This document shows positions 1 through 5,972 of a stretch of 8,140 nucleotides of DNA, piece by piece. Under the pieces are notes generated by a model that saw only the letters and a program-made list of their open reading frames with translations, was not told the DNA's origin and searched no databases. Source of the DNA: Bryobacterales bacterium (GTDB lineage Bacteria > Acidobacteriota > Terriglobia > Bryobacterales > Bryobacteraceae); the NCBI GenBank assembly GCA_003142355.1, contig PLMF01000185.1, positions 3,762-11,901 on the forward strand, written 5' to 3'. The position numbers and the translations under genes were made by a program. How positions within the stretch are numbered: position 1 is the first letter of the stretch; each line of letters begins with the position of its first letter.

Positions 1-45
1 GACGCCATCGAGTACATCGAGAACAAGACTGCCAAGAAGTCGTAG
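1..45 (+). CDS. acpP: Acyl carrier protein, C-terminal end (partial)
   Basis: The window opens inside a reading frame that gives DAIEYIENKTAKKS and a TAG stop. This is the typical last helix and tail of acyl carrier protein, where an acidic stretch leads into a short lysine-rich end. The 4'-phosphopantetheine serine lies outside the window. ACP carries the growing acyl chain in type II fatty acid synthesis in the cytoplasm. Only 27 bases separate it from fabF on the same strand, the common acpP-fabF operon order, and this context carries much of the call because only 14 residues are visible. Confidence 0.8.
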   Translation, partial: DAIEYIENKTAKKS

Positions 46-72
46 CCGTTTTTCTCACCAGGGAGACTGGTT

Positions 73-1314
73 TTGTCGCGAAGAGTGGTAGTGACCGGCG
101 TTGGATTGCTGACGCCGCTGGGATTGGGGACGGAAGCGACCTGGGAGGCGATCCGCGCCGGGAAATCCGGAGTCGGGCGCATCACCCAGTTCGACCCGTC
201 GGCTTTTTCCTGCCAGATTGCCGGAGAAGTGAAGGGCTTCGACCCCGCCAGCTACATCGAAAAAAAAGAAATCAAGAAGATGGGGCGATTCATTCAGTTC
301 GCCATCCCGGCGGCGGATTGGGCGCTGAAAAGTTCCGAATTGCAGATCACCCCGGAGAACGCCGAACGCGTGGGGGTTTACATCGGCAGCGGGATCGGCG
401 GGTTCGAGATCATGGAGCGTGAGCACCAGACGCTGCTCGAGCACGGCCCCCGCCGCATTTCCCCGTTCTTCATTCCGGCCATGATTGTCAACCTGGCTTC
501 CGGCCAGGTCTCCATGCGCTCCGGCGCCCAGGGTCCGAATTCGGCCACTGCCACGGCTTGCACCACCAGCGCGCATTCCATCGGCGATTCGTTCCGCATC
601 ATCGCCCGCGGCGATGCCGAAGCGATGATCTGCGGCGGCACGGAAGCGTGCATCACGCCCATGGGGATCGGCGGTTTCGCGGCCATGCGCGCGCTTTCCA
701 CCAGGAACGGCGAGCCGGAGCGCGCCTCGCGCCCCTGGGACCGCGATCGCGACGGGTTCGTGGTGGGAGAAGGCGCCGGAATCCTGGTGCTCGAGGATCT
801 CGAGGGCGCCCGCCGGCGCGGCGCACCCATCCTGGCCGAGATTGTGGGCTACGGCATGAGCGGCGATGCCTACCACGTCACCGCCCCGCCGGAGGACGGC
901 GGTGGGGCCTTCCGCGTCATGCGGAGCTCGCTCCGCGACGCCGGCATTGCGCCCACCCAGGTGGATTACATCAACGCCCACGGCACGTCCACCGAAGTGG
1001 GCGACCGCGCCGAGACGGTGGCCATCAAGCGCGCCTTTGGCGAGCATGCCTACAAGCTGGCGGTGAGTTCCACCAAGTCCATGACCGGGCACCTGCTGGG
1101 CGGCTCCGGAGGCATCGAAGCCGGCATCACCGTGCTCGCCATCCGCGACCAGATCGCGCCGCCGACCATCAACTACGAAAACCCCGATCCGCTGTGCGAT
1201 CTGGACTACGTGCCCAACCAGGCGCGGCCCATGAAGATCGAGTACGCCCTTTCCAACAGCTTCGGGTTCGGGGGCACCAACGGCTGCCTGATTTTCAAGA
1301 GGTACACTCCGTGA
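73..1314 (+). CDS. fabF: Beta-ketoacyl-ACP synthase II (FabF)
   Basis: FabF condenses malonyl-ACP with an acyl-ACP to lengthen fatty acids by two carbons, and is the KAS II enzyme needed for the longer steps. The 413-residue length is normal for the family. The thiolase-fold catalytic set is complete: the nucleophile C163 in TATACTTSAHSIGD, H303 in NAHGTSTEVGD, K335 and H340 in KSMTGHLLGGSGG. The C-terminal GFGGTNG loop is also present. The numbering matches that generally used for E. coli FabF. The start is a TTG, supported by a GGGAG Shine-Dalgarno at 61-65 with a 7-base spacer and by the usual RRVVVTGVG beginning. It probably shares a transcript with acpP. Confidence is high for the family; FabF rather than FabB is chosen from the TACTTSAHSIGD motif and the acpP neighbour. 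Confidence 0.96.
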   Translation: MSRRVVVTGVGLLTPLGLGTEATWEAIRAGKSGVGRITQFDPSAFSCQIAGEVKGFDPASYIEKKEIKKMGRFIQFAIPAADWALKSSELQITPENAERVGVYIGSGIGGFEIMEREHQTLLEHGPRRISPFFIPAMIVNLASGQVSMRSGAQGPNSATATACTTSAHSIGDSFRIIARGDAEAMICGGTEACITPMGIGGFAAMRALSTRNGEPERASRPWDRDRDGFVVGEGAGILVLEDLEGARRRGAPILAEIVGYGMSGDAYHVTAPPEDGGGAFRVMRSSLRDAGIAPTQVDYINAHGTSTEVGDRAETVAIKRAFGEHAYKLAVSSTKSMTGHLLGGSGGIEAGITVLAIRDQIAPPTINYENPDPLCDLDYVPNQARPMKIEYALSNSFGFGGTNGCLIFKRYTP

Positions 1315-1316
1315 TC

Positions 1317-1358
1317 CCCATTCCGAGCCGCGACCGTCCCATTCCGAGCCGCGACCGT
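1317..1358. repeat. Exact 21-bp tandem repeat, two copies
   Basis: Positions 1317-1337 and 1338-1358 are identical. Each copy begins CCCATTCCGAG and ends CGCGACCGT. The pair starts two bases after the fabF stop codon and lies in the 82-base gap before etfB. The second copy runs into a small hairpin (GACCG 1353-1357, CGGTC 1366-1370). Read on the opposite strand it encodes a GRGSEW-type peptide twice, which explains a long but spurious antisense frame here. It looks like a dispersed intergenic repeat of the kind found in many copies in some acidobacterial genomes; that last point is recollection, not shown here. Confidence 0.85.
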
Positions 1359-1370
1359 TAGGGAGCGGTC
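1353..1370. repeat. Short hairpin at the end of the tandem repeat
   Basis: GACCG (1353-1357) can pair with CGGTC (1366-1370) around an 8-base loop, TTAGGGAG. There is no run of T after the stem, so it is not a convincing Rho-independent terminator. It could be the structured half of the dispersed repeat, or could modulate read-through from fabF into etfB. Confidence 0.45.
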
Positions 1371-1396
1371 TTGGGGTTGTTCGTTTGCCGTCCATC

Positions 1397-2170
1397 ATGA
1401 ACATCGTCGTTGCCATCAAGCAGGTTCCGGCGCGCGATTCGCACTGGTCGATCGCCTCCTCCGGAAAGTGGATCGACGAGGCGGACCTCTCCTTCGAAAT
1501 CAATGAGCCGGATGCCTACGCTCTCGATGCCGGGCTTCAACTCAAGGAGGCGCACGGCGGCGAGGTGGTGGCGCTGTGCGCCGGTCCGGCGCGCGTGGCG
1601 CAGACCATCCGCGAGGCGCTGGCCAAGGGCGCGGACCGCGCCATTCACATCCAGCACGAAGACCCGGCGGCGCTCGATCCCCTGGCCACCGCGCGCTTGT
1701 TGGCGGCGGCGCTCCGCTGCGAGGCTCCCGACCTGATCCTCACCGGCCTGCAATCCGACGATTTGGGGTACGGCCAGACGGGCGCGATCCTGGCCGAGCT
1801 GCTTGGCCTGCCGCACGCCACCCTCGTCATGCACGTAGAAAAACGGGACGGCGGTATCCGCGTGAAGCGCGAGCTCGAGGACGGCTGGTTCCAGCACGTG
1901 GAGATGCCACTGCCCGCTCTGCTCGCCATTCAATCCGGTATCGGCAAGCTGCGCTACGCCACGCTGATGGGGATCAAGAAGGCCAAGACCAAGGAGGTCC
2001 GGCGCGTCACCGCGGCCGATCTGGGGGTTGCGCCACTGGCGGCCAGCGTCACCGTCGATCGGCTCTACCTTCCCCACCACACCAGGCGCGCGCAACTCTT
2101 CGCAGGCAATCCCCACGAGGCGGCTGCCCAACTGGTGGAAAAGCTCAGATTCGAGGCGCGCGTCATATGA
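1397..2170 (+). CDS. etfB: Electron transfer flavoprotein, beta subunit
   Basis: This is the small subunit of the heterodimeric electron transfer flavoprotein, which binds AMP and helps pass electrons from acyl-CoA dehydrogenases and related flavoenzymes towards the quinone pool. It has 257 residues, the usual size. It begins MNIVVAIKQVPARDS, the typical ETF-beta N-terminus. GLQSDDLGYGQTG (about 117-129) is the conserved nucleotide-binding loop. VKRELEDGWFQHVEMP and the following residues (156-178) fit the ETF-beta family signature. The ATG at 1397 fits family alignments but has no good Shine-Dalgarno. An in-frame TTG at 1385, 8 bases after TTGGGG, would add MPSI and is a real alternative. 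The stop overlaps the start of the alpha subunit gene as ATGA, so the two are translationally coupled. No dehydrogenase partner is visible in the window. Confidence 0.94.
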   Translation: MNIVVAIKQVPARDSHWSIASSGKWIDEADLSFEINEPDAYALDAGLQLKEAHGGEVVALCAGPARVAQTIREALAKGADRAIHIQHEDPAALDPLATARLLAAALRCEAPDLILTGLQSDDLGYGQTGAILAELLGLPHATLVMHVEKRDGGIRVKRELEDGWFQHVEMPLPALLAIQSGIGKLRYATLMGIKKAKTKEVRRVTAADLGVAPLAASVTVDRLYLPHHTRRAQLFAGNPHEAAAQLVEKLRFEARVI

Positions 2171-3147
2171 GCATCCTGGCCGTGACGGAGCAGCGGGGCG
2201 GCGCCTGGAACCGCATGTCTTTCGAGACCCTTGCCGCCGCCCGCCAGTTCGCGGGAGAACTGGACACTACCGCCAGCGCCGCGGTGCTGGGGCAGTCCAT
2301 CGGCCACCTCGCCGCGGAGCTGGCCCCGCGGCATCTCGAGAAAGTCTACGCCGTGGAGCACCCGCTGCTCCAGGACTACACGCCGGATGCCTACACCATC
2401 GCGCTGCGGCAGCTCGTGGAGCTGGCGAAGCCGTCGATCGTGCTTTTCCCGCACACCTACCAGGTTCGCGATTTCCTGCCCAAGCTGGCGGCCTCGCTGG
2501 GCAAGGTGGCGCTGAGCGGCGCCATCTCGCACCGTATCGACCACGGGCAGTTGGTTCTGGCGCGGCAGCTTTTTCAGGGCAAGGTGAACGTGGACGCGCG
2601 CTTTGCCGGAGACGCGCCGCACTTCGCGTCTTTGCAGGCGGGCGCATACTCCCCCGACCAGAAGCGCGTCCCGCACCCCGCCGCGGCCGTGGAGAAGTTC
2701 GCGCCCCGCATTTCCCCCAGCGACATCCGCACCCGGCCGCTCGAGCTTTTCCGCGAATCTCGGCAGTCGGCGAACCTGGGCGCGGCGGACATCATCGTGT
2801 CCGTGGGTCGCGGCATCCAGGAAGCCGCCAACATCCCACTGATTGAGAAGCTGGTGGAGGCGCTGGGCGCCGAACTCGGGGCGTCGCGCCCCATTTGCGA
2901 CGCCGGCTGGCTCCCCATCGAGCGGCAGATCGGCAGTTCGGGGCAGACCGTCGCCCCCAAAATGTACGTCGCCATTGGAATCTCCGGCGCCATCCAGCAC
3001 CTGGTGGGCATGAAGGCATCGCGCACCATAGTTGCCATCAATAGAGACCCGGACGCCCCTATCTTCGAAGTGGCGGATTACGGCATTGTGGGCGATCTCT
3101 TCCAGGTGGTGCCGGCGCTCGTCGAGGCTCTCCGGAAATCCAAATAG
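2167..3147 (+). CDS. etfA: Electron transfer flavoprotein, alpha subunit
   Basis: This is the large, FAD-carrying subunit of ETF, the partner of the preceding gene product. It has 326 residues, a normal length. The N-terminal half (about 1-190) is the ETF Rossmann-like domain, starting MSILAVTEQRGG. The C-terminal FAD domain starts near ADIIVSVGRGI (207-217). It contains GQT (259-261), which corresponds to the flavin-contacting GQTG-type loop, and MYVAIGISGAIQHLVG (266-281), the ETF-alpha signature. It ends with the expected VPALVEAL helix. The ATG overlaps the etfB stop by four bases, which fixes the start although the open frame extends further upstream. The order etfB-etfA is the common bacterial arrangement. 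Confidence 0.95.
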   Translation: MSILAVTEQRGGAWNRMSFETLAAARQFAGELDTTASAAVLGQSIGHLAAELAPRHLEKVYAVEHPLLQDYTPDAYTIALRQLVELAKPSIVLFPHTYQVRDFLPKLAASLGKVALSGAISHRIDHGQLVLARQLFQGKVNVDARFAGDAPHFASLQAGAYSPDQKRVPHPAAAVEKFAPRISPSDIRTRPLELFRESRQSANLGAADIIVSVGRGIQEAANIPLIEKLVEALGAELGASRPICDAGWLPIERQIGSSGQTVAPKMYVAIGISGAIQHLVGMKASRTIVAINRDPDAPIFEVADYGIVGDLFQVVPALVEALRKSK

Positions 3148-3165
3148 CAGCGCAGATTCGCGAGT

Positions 3166-3191
3166 CCTGGCCGAAAGATACTGTCGCCAGG
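3166..3191 (+). terminator. Possible weak hairpin behind etfA
   Basis: CCTGGC (3166-3171) and GCCAGG (3186-3191) form a perfect 6-bp inverted repeat with a 14-base loop, 19 bases after the etfA stop and before the next promoter. The loop is long and no T tract follows, so at best it is a weak or factor-assisted terminator. Confidence 0.25.
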
Positions 3192-3224
3192 CCCTTGTAA
3201 GGATTTGTAAAATTGCGCGCGCGT

Positions 3225-3254
3225 TTGACTTTCCTGCCCTTCGCCAGCTATACT
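3225..3254 (+). promoter_or_regulatory. Sigma70-type promoter for the DksA-family gene
   Basis: TTGACT (3225-3230) and TATACT (3249-3254) match the -35 and -10 consensus with one mismatch each, and are separated by 18 bases. Transcription would begin near 3261 and leave a leader of about 97 bases before the ATG at 3358. Lying between etfA and the regulator gene, it separates the two transcription units. Confidence 0.7.
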
Positions 3255-3357
3255 CTACCATTCCGCGCCGTATCGACCCCCTCCAAAGTAGGAAACTTTT
3301 GGCTGTGAATGTGCGTCTTATGCTGTTGGTCGACTGCGATCGGTATTTGTAAAAAAC

Positions 3358-3771
3358 ATGAAAACGGTCAACAAAAACGGACAGAAGCCCAATCTTGCCA
3401 GATATCGCAAGGTGCTGGAAGCGAAAGCCGAGGAAGTCCGTCGCAGTATGTCCGCCCAGAAGGCGGCCCAGGTGGTGGCCCGCCTGGATGTTCCCTCCGA
3501 CGAGGGAGACCTCAGCCAGCAGCATCACGAGGAATGGATTTTCTTGAACCGCAATACGATCGATATGAAGCTGTTGCGCGAGGTTTCCGACGCACTGCAC
3601 CGCATCGATCACGACCACTACGGAATCTGCATGGAGTGCGACGAGCCGATTTCGGCCAAGCGGTTGGAGGCGGTGCCGTGGGCCCGCTACTGCGTGACGT
3701 GCCAGGAGCGCATCGCCGCCCGCATCGCCGACGGCGAGGTCGTAGACGAATACCAGCAAGCCGATCGATGA
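3358..3771 (+). CDS. dksA: DksA/TraR-family zinc-finger transcription regulator
   Basis: DksA-like proteins enter the secondary channel of RNA polymerase and, often with ppGpp, shift transcription during the stringent response. This one has 137 residues, slightly shorter than E. coli DksA. The N-terminal part (about 12-85) is charged and helical, as expected for the coiled coil. Its turn, [11 protein letters not shown] (about 45-55), holds the acidic residues that would sit at the tip. The zinc finger C91-x2-C94-x17-C112-x2-C115, in [22 protein letters not shown], is complete. The start is the first ATG in the open frame, but no Shine-Dalgarno precedes it; the bases before it are TTTGTAAAAAAC. 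It has its own promoter at 3225-3254. It could be a DksA paralogue rather than the main DksA, as many acidobacteria may carry several. Confidence 0.88.
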   Translation: MKTVNKNGQKPNLARYRKVLEAKAEEVRRSMSAQKAAQVVARLDVPSDEGDLSQQHHEEWIFLNRNTIDMKLLREVSDALHRIDHDHYGICMECDEPISAKRLEAVPWARYCVTCQERIAARIADGEVVDEYQQADR

Positions 3772-3775
3772 AGCC

Positions 3776-3831
3776 GATGTGGCGCAGACTCTTAGTCTGC
3801 CGGGCCCAGGGGGCACCCCCGACTCGTCGGG
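3776..3831. repeat. REP-like double hairpin behind dksA
   Basis: This element starts four bases after the dksA stop codon. GATGTGGCGCAG (3776-3787) is identical to the start of the REP element at 5880. The first inverted repeat is GCAGACT-CTT-AGTCTGC (3784-3800). The second is CCCGAC-TC-GTCGGG (3818-3831), centred on the same GACTCGTC octamer as at 5914-5921. The stem bases differ from the 5880 copy but remain paired, so it is a diverged member of one REP family. It lies between dksA and hfq and might affect transcript ends; that is not shown. Confidence 0.75.
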
Positions 3832-3902
3832 ACGCGCTCGATCCCTGGCGCATTGATTCCTCGCGGCCGCCAAGCCGTCCCCCCCGCCAAGCTGAATCGG
3901 GG

Positions 3903-3908
3903 TACAAT
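3903..3908 (+). promoter_or_regulatory. Possible -10 box for hfq
   Basis: TACAAT, preceded by CGGGG, lies 57 bases before the hfq ATG in otherwise GC-rich non-coding DNA. It resembles a sigma70 -10 box, but no recognisable -35 hexamer stands 16-18 bases upstream, so the call is weak. Confidence 0.25.
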
Positions 3909-3965
3909 GATTTTGCCGTTTGCTTCACTTGTTTTACTTTCCCGAAAGGGGCTTGGGGGATTGGC

Positions 3966-4271
3966 ATGGAAAAACCGGCGCAGAACATTCAAGACAGTTT
4001 CTTAAACAACGCCCGCAAGGATAAGATTGTTCTCACGATTTACCTGATGAGCGGCGTCAAGCTCTCCGGCCGGATCAAGAGTTTCGATAAGTACTCCGTG
4101 GTGCTGGAGACCAACAATCAGGAGCAACTGATCTTCAAGCATGCCATTTCGACGGTGGTCACGCAGAGGACTGCGCATCCCTACGCCGGCAACTCGCTGG
4201 TGACGGGCCAAAGCGCTGTCGGCGGAATTGCGCCGGTGGCGGCGGTCCACGCCGACTCTTCGGAGGTTTAG
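3966..4271 (+). CDS. hfq: RNA chaperone Hfq
   Basis: Hfq forms a hexameric Sm-like ring that binds small RNAs and mRNAs and promotes their pairing. The product has 101 residues. [16 protein letters not shown] (about 6-21) matches the N-terminal helix and its RNA-contacting glutamine. [20 protein letters not shown] is the Sm1 motif. FKHAISTVV is the Sm2 motif, with Phe in place of the Tyr of the common YKHA. A flexible tail of about 35 residues rich in Ala, Val and Gly follows. The ATG at 3966 is chosen because GGGGG precedes it at Shine-Dalgarno distance and because the family starts just before QNIQDSFLN. The upstream part of the open frame has no Hfq similarity. Hfq next to hflX is a widespread order. 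Confidence 0.95.
   Translation: MEKPAQNIQDSFLNNARKDKIVLTIYLMSGVKLSGRIKSFDKYSVVLETNNQEQLIFKHAISTVVTQRTAHPYAGNSLVTGQSAVGGIAPVAAVHADSSEV
4262..4266 (+). promoter_or_regulatory. Shine-Dalgarno GGAGG for hflX, inside the end of hfq
   Basis: GGAGG lies in the last codons of hfq and just before its TAG stop (4269-4271). It is 8 bases before the in-frame ACG at 4275 and is the only strong ribosome-binding sequence near the expected HflX start. It argues that hflX translation starts at 4275 and is coupled to termination of hfq. Confidence 0.6.
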
Positions 4272-4274
4272 AAC

Positions 4275-5585
4275 ACGCCACTCCGCAACCCCGTTCGAGA
4301 GCGGGCGATTCTAGTCGGCCTGGAGTGGAAGACGCGCGGCCCCCGCGGCCTGAATAGAGCCGTTCCGGCGGAAGAATCCCTCGAGGAACTGGCCGAACTG
4401 GCCGCCAGCGCCGGCGCCCGGATTGCCGAAAAAGTGTTTCAAACGCGCCCGGCTCCGGACGCCGCCACCCTCATCGGCCATGGCAAAGTGGAAGAGATCG
4501 CGGCCGCCGTCAAATCCAGCGGCGCCGATGTGGTGATCTTCGACCACGACCTCTCCCCCACCCAGCAGCGCAACCTCGAAAAGGCTATAGACGCCAAGGT
4601 CATCGACCGGACCCAGCTCATTCTCGACATCTTTGCATCGCGTGCGCGAACGCGCGAGGGCCGCCTCCAGGTCGAGCTTGCGCAGTTGAATTACCTGCTG
4701 CCGCGCCTCTCCGGCCACGGCGTGGAGATGTCGCGTCTGGGCGGCGGAATCGGCACGCGCGGACCCGGCGAAACCCAGCTCGAAACCGACCGCCGCCGGA
4801 TCGCGCGCCGCATCAAGAAGATTGCGGACGCGCTCGAGGGAGTGCGGGCCGGCCGCGCGCTGCACCGCCGGAGACGCACCGCCGTTCCGCTGGCGACCCT
4901 GGCGCTGGCCGGCTACACCAACGCCGGCAAGTCGACCCTGTTCAACCGGCTCACCCAGGCCGGCGTGGCGGTGGATGCGCGCCTGTTCGCCACCCTCGAT
5001 CCCACCGTGCGGCCGCTGATCCTCCCCTCGCGCCGCCGCGTGCTGGTGAGCGACACGGTGGGGTTCATCCGCAATCTGCCCACCACCCTCGTCAAGGCAT
5101 TTCGCGCCACTCTCGAGGAGGTGACCGAAGCGGCGCTCATACTGCACGTCGTGGACGCCTCCTCCCCCTCCTCCGCCGAGCACATCACGCACGTGCTCAA
5201 AGTGCTCGCCGAGATCGGAGCGGCGGAGATTCCGCAGATCCTCATCATGAACAAGATGGACCGGCTGCCCGGCGAAGCGGGCCACCACTCGAGCACGCGC
5301 GGCGTGGCCATTTCCGCCCTCACCGGCGCCGGCATGGACCGCCTGCTGGCCGCCATTGACGAGGCCCTCCCCCTCGATCCGATTGTGCGCGCCACTTTTC
5401 GACTTTCCGCCGGAGACGGCGCCTCCATGGCTCTGCTGCACGAGTTCGGCCAGGTGCTCGAGACCCGTTACGACGGCGAGTATTGCGAGATCGAGGCCGA
5501 GATCCCGGAATCCTTGCAGCGCCGGCTCGCCACTGTGGAAAAGACTGTGCGAAAAATCGCCGGAAGTGCCCCTAAAGTGCCGTAA
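4275..5585 (+). CDS. hflX: Ribosome-associated GTPase HflX (non-canonical start)
   Basis: HflX is a GTPase that binds the 50S subunit and can split stalled or stressed 70S ribosomes. From 4275 it has 436 residues, a normal length. The N-terminal HflX domain begins RAILVGLEWKTRG (about 11-23). The HflX-specific linker RTREGRLQVELAQLNYLLPRL and the glycine-rich GGGIGTRGPGETQLETDRRR follow. The GTPase domain shows G1 GYTNAGKST (213-221), G3 DTVGF (260-264), G4 NKMD (326-329) and G5 SAL (347-349). There is no ATG, GTG or TTG in frame between the hfq stop and 4434; the GTG there would remove about 50 conserved residues. The ACG at 4275, 8 bases after GGAGG, is the best start site. It may be a true rare start or an ATG altered by mutation or sequencing error. 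Confidence 0.88.
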   Translation, partial: TPLRNPVRERAILVGLEWKTRGPRGLNRAVPAEESLEELAELAASAGARIAEKVFQTRPAPDAATLIGHGKVEEIAAAVKSSGADVVIFDHDLSPTQQRNLEKAIDAKVIDRTQLILDIFASRARTREGRLQVELAQLNYLLPRLSGHGVEMSRLGGGIGTRGPGETQLETDRRRIARRIKKIADALEGVRAGRALHRRRRTAVPLATLALAGYTNAGKSTLFNRLTQAGVAVDARLFATLDPTVRPLILPSRRRVLVSDTVGFIRNLPTTLVKAFRATLEEVTEAALILHVVDASSPSSAEHITHVLKVLAEIGAAEIPQILIMNKMDRLPGEAGHHSSTRGVAISALTGAGMDRLLAAIDEALPLDPIVRATFRLSAGDGASMALLHEFGQVLETRYDGEYCEIEAEIPESLQRRLATVEKTVRKIAGSAPKVP

Positions 5586-5596
5586 AAAAGGCACTT
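5575..5596 (+). repeat. Hairpin over the hflX stop codon
   Basis: AAGTGCC (5575-5581) pairs perfectly with GGCACTT (5590-5596) around the loop GTAAAAAA, which contains the TAA stop. A second AAGTGCC at 5564-5570 could compete for the same right arm. No T run follows, so it is not a standard intrinsic terminator. Confidence 0.4.
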
Positions 5597-5648
5597 AGAA
5601 CGCTTGAACCACATCGCGGCAATTATCCGTAAATAACTGTTGGGAAAT

Positions 5649-5666
5649 GGCTTAGCCGGCTAAACC
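5649..5666. repeat. 18-bp palindrome between hflX and tRNA-Met
   Basis: TTAGCCGGCTAA (5652-5663) is a perfect 12-bp palindrome, and two further outer pairs (GG..CC) extend it to 18 bp with one mismatched pair. It lies in the 212-base gap between hflX and the tRNA gene, about 93 bases upstream of the tRNA promoter. Its symmetry suggests a dimeric protein site, but no regulator can be named. Confidence 0.4.
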
Positions 5667-5758
5667 ACAATCGCGAGCGGATGTTGCGGAACCCTCACAC
5701 AGAACTATCATAGAAGTCAAGGTTTTCCACAAATTCAATCGGGTAAACCCTGTGGTTT

Positions 5759-5786
5759 TTGACTGTTGGAACGTGTCTGCTAAACT
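5759..5786 (+). promoter_or_regulatory. Promoter of the tRNA-Met gene
   Basis: TTGACT (5759-5764) and TAAACT (5781-5786) form a sigma70-like promoter with a 16-base spacer. The predicted start, near 5793, is only a few bases before the tRNA 5' end at 5798, as expected for a singly transcribed tRNA gene. Confidence 0.65.
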
Positions 5787-5797
5787 TGAATCGAGAT

Positions 5798-5874
5798 GGC
5801 GGTGTAGCTCAGTCGGTTAGAGCGACGGTCTCATAATCCGTAGGTCGGGAGTTCGAGTCTCCCCGCCGCCACCA
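5798..5874 (+). tRNA. tRNA-Met (anticodon CAT), elongator type
   Basis: The full cloverleaf can be drawn in 77 bases. The acceptor stem is GGCGGTG with CGCCGCC (one G-T pair), discriminator A and an encoded CCA end (5872-5874). The D arm contains AGCTCAGTCGGTTAGAGC. The anticodon loop is CTCATAA with CAT at 5832-5834. The T arm is GGGAG-TTCGAGT-CTCCC. The innermost anticodon-stem pair is T-T, which is tolerated. A G1-C72 pair rules out initiator tRNA, which lacks a pair there. The CTCATAA loop fits elongator tRNA-Met. A lysidine-modified tRNA-Ile2 also has a CAT gene anticodon and cannot be fully excluded. Confidence 0.95.
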
Positions 5875-5879
5875 AACTG

Positions 5880-5931
5880 GATGTGGCGCAGGCACTCATG
5901 CCTGCCGCGCCGAGACTCGTCTCGGCGCTCC
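5880..5931. repeat. REP double hairpin at the left end of the RAYT unit
   Basis: After GATGTGGC come two perfect inverted repeats. The first is GCAGGCA-CTCA-TGCCTGC (5888-5905). The second, one base later, is GCGCCGAGAC-TC-GTCTCGGCGC (5907-5928). The opening 12 bases and the central GACTCGTC are shared with the element at 3776-3831. This is the expected substrate of the adjacent transposase. Confidence 0.85.
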
Positions 5932-5972
5932 GCAACGCTGAGAATTCCCCCTACCCGCAACCACTAATCCAC

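Noticed and set aside
55..1503. A 482-codon open frame on the minus strand across fabF
   Set aside because: It is the antisense of fabF, whose catalytic motifs are unambiguous. Long antisense frames are usual in GC-rich DNA, and its repeat-like start comes from the tandem repeat at 1317-1358.
2065..3873. A 602-codon open frame on the minus strand across etfA and dksA
   Set aside because: It spans two well-supported genes and a promoter on the other strand, and shows no recognisable domain.
5723..5731. TTTTCCACA, a match to the DnaA-box pattern, suggesting an origin
   Set aside because: It is a single box with no cluster, no AT-rich unwinding element and no dnaA or dnaN nearby; one match is expected by chance.
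5883..5972. N-terminal extension of the RAYT frame to a GTG at 5883
   Set aside because: The extension is translated from the REP hairpins and does not resemble RAYT proteins; the ATG at 5973 fits the family.
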